Shown piece after piece: positions 9,257 to 17,285 of a stretch of DNA of 52,691 nt (position 1 is the stretch's first letter; each line of letters begins with the position of its first letter). Source of the DNA: an uncultured Bacteroidales bacterium (GTDB taxonomy: Bacteria; Bacteroidota; Bacteroidia; Bacteroidales; UBA932). The stretch is taken from NCBI GenBank assembly GCA_934717185.1, contig CAKUYQ010000017.1, positions 1 through 52,691 on the forward strand, written 5' to 3'. The position numbers and the translations under genes were made by a program. Under the pieces are notes generated by a model. The model saw only the letters and a program-made list of their open reading frames with translations, searched no databases and was not told the origin of the DNA.

Positions 9257-10501
9257 ATGAAAACAACAATACTCAATCAGCGAGCAGAGCGTGACGAACT
9301 AATGTCACGCCCATATCAACAACGGCATACCAAATATGACACTGACGAACTATTACAGAACCCACTTATCAAACTTATAACCGGGCCTCGTCGTGTAGGC
9401 AAATCAGTTTTTGCCTTGATTATGTTGCAAGGCAAAAATTTCGCTTACCTCAATTTTGATGACAGCCGACTGCTTGAAAAATGGGATGAGGATTTGGCGA
9501 TGTCCGCACTTGATGATGTCTATCCGGGTTATGATTTCATGCTTCTTGATGAAGTCCAGAATCTTCCCGACTGGGATTTGTGGATTGGCAAACTATATCG
9601 CCGTGGAAAGAATTTGATAATCACCGGTAGCAATGCCAAGATGTTGAGCAGCGAGATGGCAACCGTTTTGACCGGGCGTTATCTACAAATCGAAATGCTA
9701 CCGTTCAGCCTTGAAGAAACCTTGAGCTGGAAAAATGTAAGTCTGTTGCGAGATGAACAATCCGCACAGGCGATAATGATAGCTGACGATTATATGCGCA
9801 ACGGTGGATATCCGGAAACAATCCCCTCCCGTAGCATCACAAAGAGCTATCTTTCCACTTTATTTGACTCAATTCTCCTGAAGGATGTCGCCAAACGACA
9901 TAATGTAAGGAATACGACCGACTTATACAACCTCGCTACCTACCTGTTGTCAAATTTCTGCAATCCATTATCCGCCAACGACCTTGCCATGGAACTAGGA
10001 TTATCAAGCGTTGCCACCACCAAGAAATTCTGCGACTATCTTAACGAGCCTTACCTTTTCTTCTACTTGCCACGTTTCAACAACAAATTGAAATTGATGA
10101 GCAAAGCTCCAAAAAAGATATATGTTGTTGACAACGGTTTTGTACAAAGTGCTGCTTTCAACCTTAGTGAAAACCTCGGCAGATTGTTGGAAAATCAGGT
10201 GTTTGTAGAACTGTTGCGCCGTGGCTATATTCCCGGTCAAACGCTATTCTATTATCGTACACGCAACAACAAAGAGATAGACTTCGTTACCCGTAAAGGC
10301 ACAAATATTGAGCAACTAATCCAAGTCTGCTATAATATGACATCAGAGAAAACCCGCAAACGCGAACTTGACGCCCTTGCCGAAGCCTGTGAAGAGATCA
10401 GATGCAACAACCTCCTTGTCATCACCAACGACCAACAAGAAGAAATTGACTGGAAAAAACACAAAATCAAAGTTGTCAATGTTGTAATCGGTAACTTTTA
10501 G
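9257..10501 (+). CDS. AAA-family ATPase with C-terminal DUF4143
   Basis: 414 residues. The N-terminal P-loop domain (AAA_14) has Walker A GPRRVGKS (about 43-50) and Walker B FMLLDEVQN (about 95-103), plus the sensor-like ITGSNAKMLS. The C-terminal half matches DUF4143, with the PD-(D/E)XK-like segment FVELLRRG ... FYYRTRNNKEIDFV. Such proteins are frequent, patchily distributed accessory ATPases of unknown substrate in Bacteroidota. Codon use (more CGC, GGC, ACC) looks different from neighbours, and it sits just after the duplicated tRNA end, both consistent with horizontal arrival. It overlaps the 3' end of ogt by 4 bases, convergently. The biological role is unknown; no toxin partner lies beside it. 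Confidence 0.85.
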   Translation: MKTTILNQRAERDELMSRPYQQRHTKYDTDELLQNPLIKLITGPRRVGKSVFALIMLQGKNFAYLNFDDSRLLEKWDEDLAMSALDDVYPGYDFMLLDEVQNLPDWDLWIGKLYRRGKNLIITGSNAKMLSSEMATVLTGRYLQIEMLPFSLEETLSWKNVSLLRDEQSAQAIMIADDYMRNGGYPETIPSRSITKSYLSTLFDSILLKDVAKRHNVRNTTDLYNLATYLLSNFCNPLSANDLAMELGLSSVATTKKFCDYLNEPYLFFYLPRFNNKLKLMSKAPKKIYVVDNGFVQSAAFNLSENLGRLLENQVFVELLRRGYIPGQTLFYYRTRNNKEIDFVTRKGTNIEQLIQVCYNMTSEKTRKRELDALAEACEEIRCNNLLVITNDQQEEIDWKKHKIKVVNVVIGNF

Positions 10502-11049
10502 CCCAATGTATTACTCAATTTGGCGATATTTGATAAGTCAAACTCGGGATGAGTCTCCAAATTTAGTAAGAAACGCTTCACCTCCATTCCACCACCATAC
10601 CCTGTAAGCAGCCCACTGCTGCCAACAACCCTGTGACACGGAGCAAAAATGGAGATGGGGTTACGCCCGTTGGCACCGCCAACAGCCCTGGCAGCCTTGG
10701 GATTACCTATACGCTTAGCCTGCTCACCATATGAGATTGTAGTGCCATACGGAATATTCAAAAGCTCGTTCCAGACACGTTTCATAAAGTCACTGCCCAC
10801 AAACAGCAGCGGAATATCAAACTCTTTTCTTTCCCTGTTAAAATATTCGTCAAGTTCCATAGCGGCCCTCTCAATAATCTGAGAGGTACCCTCCATGAAC
10901 TCTGCATTAAGCAAGTTTTTTATACGCTTGTCATTAAGCTCTTTATCACCTCCATTTACCCAGTCGCACATACAGAGTTTACCATTATAATCTCCAAGCA
11001 TAAGCGTTCCGCAAGGAGCCTTGTATTTGCAAGTTATAACCTTGTTCAT
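10498..11049 (-). CDS. ogt: Methylated-DNA-protein-cysteine S-methyltransferase
   Basis: 183 residues. It repairs O6-alkylguanine by moving the alkyl group to its own cysteine, a suicide reaction. The active-site motif PCHRVVG is present with Cys138 by count; the preceding helix-turn-helix contains IPYGTTISYGEQAKRIG and the Asn-hinge region ARAVGGANGRNP, both standard. Length fits Ogt without an Ada regulatory domain. The C-terminal tail after residue 165 is not conserved in families I know. Its 3' end overlaps the ATPase gene. Upstream lies repeat-filled DNA with no confident promoter. Confidence 0.93.
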   Translation of the reverse strand: MNKVITCKYKAPCGTLMLGDYNGKLCMCDWVNGGDKELNDKRIKNLLNAEFMEGTSQIIERAAMELDEYFNRERKEFDIPLLFVGSDFMKRVWNELLNIPYGTTISYGEQAKRIGNPKAARAVGGANGRNPISIFAPCHRVVGSSGLLTGYGGGMEVKRFLLNLETHPEFDLSNIAKLSNTLG

Positions 11050-11437
11050 AAATTCTAAATGTCTGTTTTGGCTTTGGCTTTAGCTTTGGCTTTGGCTGTT
11101 TAAGTTTATAGTTTTCAAGAAATTAGTTTTTAGATTACTTAACTTTACCTCTGTTAACTTTAAAACTATCTATACACTATAAACTTTCAACTATTAACTT
11201 TTATTTAGCTTTAGCCTTTCTTTACTTTCTATACTTTCTTTACCATTAAAATAGCCAACGCCAACGCCCTATTAGTTTATTGTTTATAGTTAAAAGTTTA
11301 TAGTAAATTGTGAAGTCTAAAAGATGATTATTTTTAACTTTACCACTATTAACTTTAAAACTGACTATAAACCATACACTCTCAACTATAAACTTTATAG
11401 AGGGCATTGGCGTTAGATCCATTATTTTTTAAATCGG
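11050..11437. repeat. Intergenic composite low-complexity repeat
   Basis: No gene seen. The 388 bases are made of three recurring modules: GGCTTTGGCTTTAGC / GCCAACGCCAACGCC hexamers (about 11070-11100, 11250-11270, 11400-11412), AT-rich tracts such as AACTATAAACTTT and TTTATAGTTAAAAG, and pyrimidine tracts such as CTTTACTTTCTATAC. The same modules recur in most other large gaps of this window. Confidence 0.8.
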
Positions 11438-12787
11438 TTACAGCATCAGCAACATAAAGCCGGCACAAACTATAATCCCCACAACAAAAAGATCTATAAG
11501 GCAATATCCCATAATATCTTTTGCATCCAATTTAGCTATTGCAAGAGCCGGAAGAGCCCAGAACGGCTGAACAAGGTTTGTCCAGGCATCACCCCATGCA
11601 ATTGCCATACCTGTAATTGCAGGGTTAACACCAAGCTCAACTCCGGCAGGTATCATTATTGGACCCTGAACAGCCCACTGTCCACCACCGCTTGGTACGA
11701 ATACGTTAACCAAACCGGCACTTAGGAACGAAAGTAACGGGAAAGTTGTTTGGTTTGCAATGGAGATACATGCTTCACTTATTGCTCCGGCCAACGAGGT
11801 TCCGTCTGCAGAGGAGCAGGTCATAATGCCCATGATTCCCGCATAGAACGGAAACTGAAGTATAATTCCTGCACAACTGCTGCTTGCCTTGCCAATGGCA
11901 TTCACATATCTTATAGGTGAGCCGTAGAATATTACGCCCAACAACAGGAAAACTAAAATTGCAGTATTAAGATCAAATCCGCCGCCAAGGAACCCCAATT
12001 TCACCACCAAATAGGTTATACCTATTAACGCTACTATTCCCGACAAAATTTTACTGTCGTTAAGTTTTTCTGCAGGCGAATTCTTCTCTATTTCACAATT
12101 TTTTTCCTCTATGAGGAGATTTACATCTATACAGAACGCCCTCTCAGGTTTTGGATGCATAAGTGAATTGATAAGCGTAAGTGCCAAAATGACAACAACT
12201 ACTATAATTATATTATATGTAGCAAAAATTGTTTCTGCAATAGGAATAGCCTCTGTAATACAGCCTCGCGACACCTCTGTTAATGTTGGGCCTGCTGTAG
12301 CCATAGCTAAAGGAATAGATGCAGATAGTCCGGCATGCCAAACTACAAATCCACTGTATGCACTGGCTATCAACAACCTGTAGTCTACAGTCCTAACCTG
12401 TTTGGCAATCTCTTTTGCGAAGATAACACCAACGATAAGTCCAAAGCCCCAGTTTATCCAACAAGCAACAGATGCGACAAAAGTTGTAACCGCAATTGCA
12501 CCAAGCGGAGTAGTGATATTAGATGCTATTTTACTCAAAAATCTTTTTACAAGCGGGGCATCTGCTAAAGCAGAACCGCATACAATCACCAATGCCATCT
12601 GCATTGCAAAACCAAGCAGACTCCACAGACCATCGCCCCAGTTTTGAACAACCTCCAACGGTGTTTGATTTGTAATGAAAATTGCACATAATGCGGCAAC
12701 GAGAGTTAATAGGATAGCAAAGACGAAAGGATCCGGTAAATAACGTCTTACCAATTTCACAGACAGGTCAATGAGTTTTTGGAACAT
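11438..12787 (-). CDS. atoE: Short-chain fatty acid transporter, AtoE family
   Basis: 449 residues, strongly hydrophobic, about 12 membrane segments. The N-terminal DLSVKLVRRYLPDPFVFA, the Gly-rich NWGFGLIVGVIFAKE and the C-terminal FVPSGGGQWAVQGPIM with GDAWTNLVQPFWALP are hallmarks of the AtoE/SCFA_trans family (PF02667), which carries short-chain fatty acids such as acetoacetate or butyrate. No linked acyl-CoA transferase gene is present, so its coupling to catabolism is not shown here. A CAAAGTTA sequence at 12852-12859 gives a minus-strand TAACTTTG -7 candidate without a good -33. Flanked on both sides by the composite repeat. Confidence 0.92.
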   Translation of the reverse strand: MFQKLIDLSVKLVRRYLPDPFVFAILLTLVAALCAIFITNQTPLEVVQNWGDGLWSLLGFAMQMALVIVCGSALADAPLVKRFLSKIASNITTPLGAIAVTTFVASVACWINWGFGLIVGVIFAKEIAKQVRTVDYRLLIASAYSGFVVWHAGLSASIPLAMATAGPTLTEVSRGCITEAIPIAETIFATYNIIIVVVVILALTLINSLMHPKPERAFCIDVNLLIEEKNCEIEKNSPAEKLNDSKILSGIVALIGITYLVVKLGFLGGGFDLNTAILVFLLLGVIFYGSPIRYVNAIGKASSSCAGIILQFPFYAGIMGIMTCSSADGTSLAGAISEACISIANQTTFPLLSFLSAGLVNVFVPSGGGQWAVQGPIMIPAGVELGVNPAITGMAIAWGDAWTNLVQPFWALPALAIAKLDAKDIMGYCLIDLFVVGIIVCAGFMLLML

Positions 12788-13158
12788 AGATATAATAACT
12801 TTTGGTTAAGAAACAGCCAACGATTACCGCACAGGAACCGTTAACAGCCCGCAAAGTTAGCATAAGTTTATATCTATTGTTAGAATGTCTGCATTTTTTT
12901 TTGCTTTATTAATGCTTTTTCATTGGCATATACAATCAACTTTGGCCTTAGCTTTAGCATCTCCTTACTCTCTATACTCTCTTTACTCTCTTTACTCTCT
13001 TTACTTTTCAAATAGCTAACGCCAACGCCATATTAGTTTATAGTTTATAGTTAAAAGTTCATAGTCAGTTTATCAGCTTTAACTTTCTATACTTTCTTTA
13101 CCATTAAAATAGCCAATGCCAACGCTAACGCCAAAGCCAATGCCAAAGCCAATACAGG
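12788..13158. repeat. Intergenic composite low-complexity repeat
   Basis: 371 bases without a gene. The part nearest atoE holds its possible promoter. From about 12945 on there are pyrimidine tracts (repeats of CTCTTTACT), GCCAACGCC hexamers and TTTATAGTTAAAAG, ending in a hexamer run at 13108-13156 (GCCAATGCCAACGCTAACGC type) right at the cydB stop. Confidence 0.8.
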
Positions 13159-14268
13159 TCATCTTATTTTGCGCCACATGGCAGCAATATACCATATAAC
13201 AAACGGTATCAGTAACGATACATAAAACATTGTCTTAAGTGTGAACAGAGAGGATGAACTGTTAAATAAAGTAAGCGAACACTGCGGATCTACCGTAGAC
13301 GGAAAGTAAGCAGTATTATTGAGTGCAGCACATATAAGGATGCTCCATACAGCCAATACAACACCAAGCCCGGTTATCAAAAACGGAAACGCATCATTTC
13401 TGTTAAACAGCCCCAATATAGCAGTAGCAAGTCCTGCAAGTACACATATCACACCCCCAACCAACATCAATACAGGCCAGCACAACTCTGTAAAGTTAAG
13501 AAAGTATTTATATTTCACCTCCATCACAACGCCATCCGCTCCAACTGTATATCCGCTCATAAGAGACAATGCAACAAGAAAAGACACAAACAGGACAACA
13601 AAGATTCCACCGGAAAAGAGCAGATGCTTTTTAAGCCTTGCCCTTAGAGTAGAGAAATTGTCGGGAAGCTTACCCATAGCATACAGTATACCTAATGTTC
13701 TGGCGGCAAAAAGCACTACTAATCCCAATAGCAAATTGAAAGGGGAGACAAAACATTCCAATCCCCTCCATCCATTTGCCCAAGTTGATACAACAGGTTG
13801 GTATATGTTGGAAATATTGGATTTATCCATATAGTATGCTCCTCCGGAAAAAAGGGTTGCTACAGCCACACCTATAAAAAGAGTTCCTAACAATCCGTTA
13901 AGAAAAAGAAACATGTCGTATGTTTTTGCGCCAAGCAGGTTATTGTTATGTTTTCTAAATTCGTAAGAAACAGCTTGCAACACAAAAAGGAACAGTATAA
14001 GAAGCCAAAGCCAGTAAGCCCCCCCAAAACTTGTTGAATAGAAAAGAGGGAACGAGGCAAAAACTGCACCGCCAAAGGTAACAAGAGTTGTAAAGGTGAA
14101 CTCCCATTTGTGTCCATAAATTCTTAGGAGATACTGTTTTTCATCCTTCCCCTTGGCAACGCCGTAAAGCAGTGTCTGCCCACCTTGAACAAACATGAGG
14201 AAAACCAGCACAGCTCCAAGAAGAGAGACAAGAACCCACCAATACTGTTGTAAAAAATATAGTGTCAT
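13159..14268 (-). CDS. cydB: Cytochrome bd ubiquinol oxidase subunit II
   Basis: 369 residues with about eight to nine membrane segments. The N-terminus LQQYWWVLVSLLGAVLVFLMFVQGGQTLL is split by a conserved Gln/Gly turn typical of CydB. Structural partner of CydA in the high-affinity quinol:O2 oxidoreductase; it supports microaerobic respiration or oxygen scavenging in an otherwise anaerobic lineage. Lies 43 bases after cydA on the same strand, one transcription unit. The 12-mer TTGTCGGGAAGC is at 13658-13669 within the codons for Lys-Leu-Pro-Asp-Asn. Confidence 0.93.
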   Translation of the reverse strand: MTLYFLQQYWWVLVSLLGAVLVFLMFVQGGQTLLYGVAKGKDEKQYLLRIYGHKWEFTFTTLVTFGGAVFASFPLFYSTSFGGAYWLWLLILFLFVLQAVSYEFRKHNNNLLGAKTYDMFLFLNGLLGTLFIGVAVATLFSGGAYYMDKSNISNIYQPVVSTWANGWRGLECFVSPFNLLLGLVVLFAARTLGILYAMGKLPDNFSTLRARLKKHLLFSGGIFVVLFVSFLVALSLMSGYTVGADGVVMEVKYKYFLNFTELCWPVLMLVGGVICVLAGLATAILGLFNRNDAFPFLITGLGVVLAVWSILICAALNNTAYFPSTVDPQCSLTLFNSSSSLFTLKTMFYVSLLIPFVIWYIAAMWRKIR

Positions 14269-14311
14269 AACCGCATATTATAAAAATGATGAATATTTTA
14301 TTTTAGCTTCC

Positions 14312-15880
14312 TTATTTTATAGACTCAGGACCATTTTTAACAATCCTTACCACAATCCTCAGCCATGCTACTATAAGCGTTAGAAACAGCACGGCAAATA
14401 TGACTGTTGTAAGAGCCACACTGCCAAGGGAGACAGATGAAATAGCAGCATCAACAGGAAGCAGATTCTGAACCGTCCATGGCTGACGGCCAACCTCTGC
14501 CACAATCCACCCCGCCTGAGAGCAGATATATGCCAAAGGTATGCTCAATACGCCAATAAAGAGAAACCATCTTGTCTTCTCAAAATTAAATTTTCCCTTG
14601 GATTGCCTCCTGAGCAAAAGGAGGATGAGAATAAACAGCAACAAAAAATAACCGCCAAGAATTACCATTATCCTAAAAGAGTAGAATGTAAGTGGTACAG
14701 GAGGTATAATGTCATTAGGTTCATTTAGATACCCATACCCAAACGAATCGAAATTTTCCATAAGAATCTTCTCCTGGAGTTCCATCTGAGCTGCATTACC
14801 ATCCTCTTCTGCCTTTTTGAACTCACTAAAAGCCGCAACCGCTAACCTTCCTCTCTTCTGTCTCTCCTCAAAAGATGGAATTACAACAGTATTCCCATCA
14901 ACATCTAAATATTCAACACCGTAAACCAGATCGTTAATACCGGGAATATATGCATCACACTTTCCATTGGCAAGCAGCGACAATCCGCATGGAATATTCA
15001 TCCTTAGCAAAAAAGGATCTTTCCCGTCATTGTATCTCTTGTTAGGTGTAAGTATGCCAAAAGCGGTTAGGGGTGCTCTCTTTTCACCATTGTACAATCC
15101 CTCCATTGCTGCAAGCTTCATAGGCTGGTGCTTAGCCACCTCAACCGCAGAGCCGTGGCCATTATAGAACAGTGCCAATGATGAGAGCAGGCCAAAAACA
15201 GAAGCTATCTTCATTGTTCTTAAACAAAATACTCTGTTTCTCTTTTTTAACAGATACCAGCAACAGATTCCAATTACCACAACAGATCCGAATACAAAAC
15301 AGGATGTTACAGCATGAGAAAACTTATTAAGTGCTACAGGTGAAAAAGCTACCTCCAAAAAACTGTTCATCTCATTTCTTGCAGTAATCGGATTAAAGCT
15401 CATCCCAACAGGATACTGCATCCATGCATTAGCGACCAATATCCAGAATGCAGAGATTCCTGCTCCAATAGCCGTAAGCCATGTTGAAACAAGATGTAAT
15501 CGTTTGGAAACTTTGTTCCACCCAAAATACATAACCGAGAAGAAAGTTGCCTCAAGGAAAAAAGCAAGTATACCCTCTGTTGCCAACGGAGCACCAAAAA
15601 TATCACCTACAAACCAGGAATAATTGCTCCAGTTTGTTCCAAACTCGAATTCCAGAATAATTCCGGTCGCTATTCCAATCACAAAATTAACGGCAAAGAT
15701 CTTCATCCAGAATCTTGTCATCCTTTTCCATTCATCGTTTCCGCTCAGTACATACTTGGTCTCCATAAAAGCCATAATAAAGCCAAGCCCGAGAGTAAGC
15801 GGGACAAACAACCAATGATACATTGCAGTCATGGCAAACTGCAACCTTGATACAGCCGATACATCAAACGAAAAAATCAT
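14312..15880 (-). CDS. cydA: Cytochrome bd ubiquinol oxidase subunit I
   Basis: 522 residues from the ATG at 15880 (MIFSFDVSAVSRLQFAMT); a ten-codon upstream extension in the frame is not conserved. Carries haems b558, b595 and d. The haem-ligand histidine near residue 20 is in MYHWLFVPLTLGLGF, and the GWIVAEVGRQPW motif of the quinol/haem region is present at about residue 448. The Q-loop region (around KLAAMEGLY) is followed by a group-specific stretch with two charged blocks. Lies upstream of cydB in one unit; the promoter candidate is at 15908-15939. Confidence 0.95.
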   Translation of the reverse strand: MIFSFDVSAVSRLQFAMTAMYHWLFVPLTLGLGFIMAFMETKYVLSGNDEWKRMTRFWMKIFAVNFVIGIATGIILEFEFGTNWSNYSWFVGDIFGAPLATEGILAFFLEATFFSVMYFGWNKVSKRLHLVSTWLTAIGAGISAFWILVANAWMQYPVGMSFNPITARNEMNSFLEVAFSPVALNKFSHAVTSCFVFGSVVVIGICCWYLLKKRNRVFCLRTMKIASVFGLLSSLALFYNGHGSAVEVAKHQPMKLAAMEGLYNGEKRAPLTAFGILTPNKRYNDGKDPFLLRMNIPCGLSLLANGKCDAYIPGINDLVYGVEYLDVDGNTVVIPSFEERQKRGRLAVAAFSEFKKAEEDGNAAQMELQEKILMENFDSFGYGYLNEPNDIIPPVPLTFYSFRIMVILGGYFLLLFILILLLLRRQSKGKFNFEKTRWFLFIGVLSIPLAYICSQAGWIVAEVGRQPWTVQNLLPVDAAISSVSLGSVALTTVIFAVLFLTLIVAWLRIVVRIVKNGPESIK

Positions 15881-15907
15881 ATAGTATAAATTTAGTTGTT
15901 TATGGGA

Positions 15908-15939
15908 CAAAATTATTTATTAACGGACAAAAAAACAAG
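15908..15939 (-). promoter_or_regulatory. Candidate cydAB promoter
   Basis: Reading on the minus strand: -33 CTTG (15936-15939), 20-base spacer, -7 TAATTTTG (15908-15915), 27 bases before the cydA ATG. Fits the Bacteroidota TAnnTTTG type with a one-base-off -33. Confidence 0.5.
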
Positions 15940-15990
15940 TAGTTTTTAATTTATATATATTAATAACTTATATTGCCTAAAAGCTGTTAC

Positions 15991-16032
15991 AACTCGTTTT
16001 TAATAAGCTTAACCCTTTGATATAAACGAGTT
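15991..16032. promoter_or_regulatory. Inverted repeat between divergent cydA and EFR1 genes
   Basis: Perfect 9-bp arms AACTCGTTT (15991-15999) and AAACGAGTT (16024-16032), 24 bases apart. It lies in the 301-base divergent region. A second, weaker hairpin (AACAAC/GTTGTT with a following T-run) is at about 16079-16107. Either could be a transcript hairpin or an operator; not matched to any known regulator box. No gene is seen in the gap. Confidence 0.35.
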
Positions 16033-16156
16033 TAATATGTAAACTCAACAAATTAAAGACATTTGGCTAACAAAAAAAAACAACTCAAACCAAAAAACCT
16101 GTTGTTTTATAGTAACATAAAAAAGAGATAAAAGTTCATTTATCAATTAAAATAAT

Positions 16157-16164
16157 TACATTTG
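16157..16164 (+). promoter_or_regulatory. Candidate -7 box of the EFR1 gene
   Basis: TACATTTG, fits TAnnTTTG, 17 bases before the ATG at 16182. The -33 position reads GTTC, a poor match. Confidence 0.4.
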
Positions 16165-16181
16165 CGTAATTAGTTTAAATC

Positions 16182-17252
16182 ATGAGAGTTGTAAAGATAT
16201 ATTTCAGTCCCACCGGAAACACAAAAAAGATTGTTGATGCTGTTGCATTGGGGATGGAGGGAGGAGAGGTTAATAGCGTTGGCATTGGCGATGTTAAAGG
16301 TAGAGAGGGTAAAGAGGGTAAAGAGGATAGAGAGGGTAGAGAGGTGAGTATTGATTATGATATAACGTTACCGCAAAAAAGAGAAGAGTTTAAATACTCG
16401 GCTCAAGCCGGAGATATAGTAATTGTTGGAATGCCTGTATATGCAGGCCGCATTCCTAATCTACTGCTTCCTTTCGTAAAGTCTATCTGTGCAGGTGCGA
16501 ATCTACATAATAAAATGGTAAAAGCCATACCTATTGTTACTTACGGAGGTCGCAACTATGATGACGCTCTTATTGAGCTTGCAGATATTTTAGATGGTAA
16601 CGGTTTTGATATTGTTGCTGCCGGAGCCTTTATAGCAGAGCATTCGTTTAGCAGTAAGATTTGTAATTCTCTTCCCGACAACGACTCTCTCTCTTTTGCT
16701 GCGAAATTGGGAAGAATTGCAATTGGCAAGGGTGAAGAATGCTTTGGCATTAGCGTTGGCGTTGGCGATGTAAAAGGCGTTGGCGATGTAAAAGGCGTTG
16801 GCGTTAGCATTGGCATTGGCGATGTAAAAGAGGTTGGCATTGGCGTTAGCAATGTTAAGGGCATGGGGGATAGAGAGGGGAAAGTGAATGGAGGGTTTGA
16901 GGAGTTTAGAAGAAATGAAATTTTTGTCGGGAAGCAAAACATAAAGGGAAGAAAGGAAGAGGAAAGGGTTTATTACAAGCCAAGATTTGCAGACGGCTCC
17001 CCGATAAACATGTTGAAAGTAAAGCCTAAAACCAAAGAGAATTGTTTGAAATGCGGGCTATGTGCCAAAAGATGCCCTATGGGAAGTATCTCTGTCACAG
17101 ACCCAACCGTTATAACAGGGCCATGTATAAAATGCAACCGCTGCGTGAGAGAGTGCAAGGTTAGGGCAAAATATTTTGACGATGCCGGTTATCTGTTCCA
17201 TGTTGGGGACCTTGAAATGAGGATTGGGAACGGTTATGATCCTGTAAAGTAG
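16182..17252 (+). CDS. EFR1-type flavodoxin-ferredoxin fusion with repeat-derived insertions
   Basis: 356 residues. The N-terminal flavodoxin-like domain has the FMN phosphate loop SPTGNTKK (residues 9-16); the C-terminus has two 4Fe-4S clusters, CLKCGLCAKRCP (288-299) and CIKCNRCVRECK (315-326). Such proteins are thought to pass electrons in anaerobes; partner unknown. Two low-complexity insertions interrupt the fold: residues about 29-54 (Gly/Glu/Lys/Arg rich) and about 189-237 (repeats of VGVGDVKG type). At DNA level both are the same GGCGTTGGC / GAGGGTAAAGAGGG modules that fill intergenic gaps elsewhere, and both kept the frame open. Insert 1 lies just after the first flavodoxin helix, insert 2 before the ferredoxin linker, so both may sit in loops. 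The 12-mer TTGTCGGGAAGC is at 16924-16935. Confidence 0.85.
   Translation: MRVVKIYFSPTGNTKKIVDAVALGMEGGEVNSVGIGDVKGREGKEGKEDREGREVSIDYDITLPQKREEFKYSAQAGDIVIVGMPVYAGRIPNLLLPFVKSICAGANLHNKMVKAIPIVTYGGRNYDDALIELADILDGNGFDIVAAGAFIAEHSFSSKICNSLPDNDSLSFAAKLGRIAIGKGEECFGISVGVGDVKGVGDVKGVGVSIGIGDVKEVGIGVSNVKGMGDREGKVNGGFEEFRRNEIFVGKQNIKGRKEEERVYYKPRFADGSPINMLKVKPKTKENCLKCGLCAKRCPMGSISVTDPTVITGPCIKCNRCVRECKVRAKYFDDAGYLFHVGDLEMRIGNGYDPVK
16266..16343 (+). repeat. Composite repeat inserted in frame, copy in EFR1 gene (first)
   Basis: About 78 bases: GCGTTGGCATTGGCGATG followed by units of GGTAAAGAGGGTAGAGAG type. Same module order (hexamer, then purine-rich tract) as the reverse complement of intergenic copies. 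Encodes residues about 29-54. Confidence 0.7.
16746..16892 (+). repeat. Composite repeat inserted in frame, copy in EFR1 gene (second)
   Basis: About 147 bases: tandem GGCGTTGGCGATGTAAAA units (15-18 bases each) with GGCATTGGCGTTAGC hexamers, then a short GATAGAGAGGGG tract. Encodes residues about 189-237, with Gly-Val-Gly-Asp-Val-Lys repeating. Confidence 0.75.
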
Positions 17253-17285
17253 CCTAATTGACTTTTTTTTACTAAGTTTGCGCAG

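Noticed and set aside
16556..16942. Minus-strand ORFs over the EFR1 gene made of Pro-Thr or Asn-Ala repeats
   Set aside because: Shadows of the in-frame repeat on the opposite strand; the plus-strand gene has recognisable domains.
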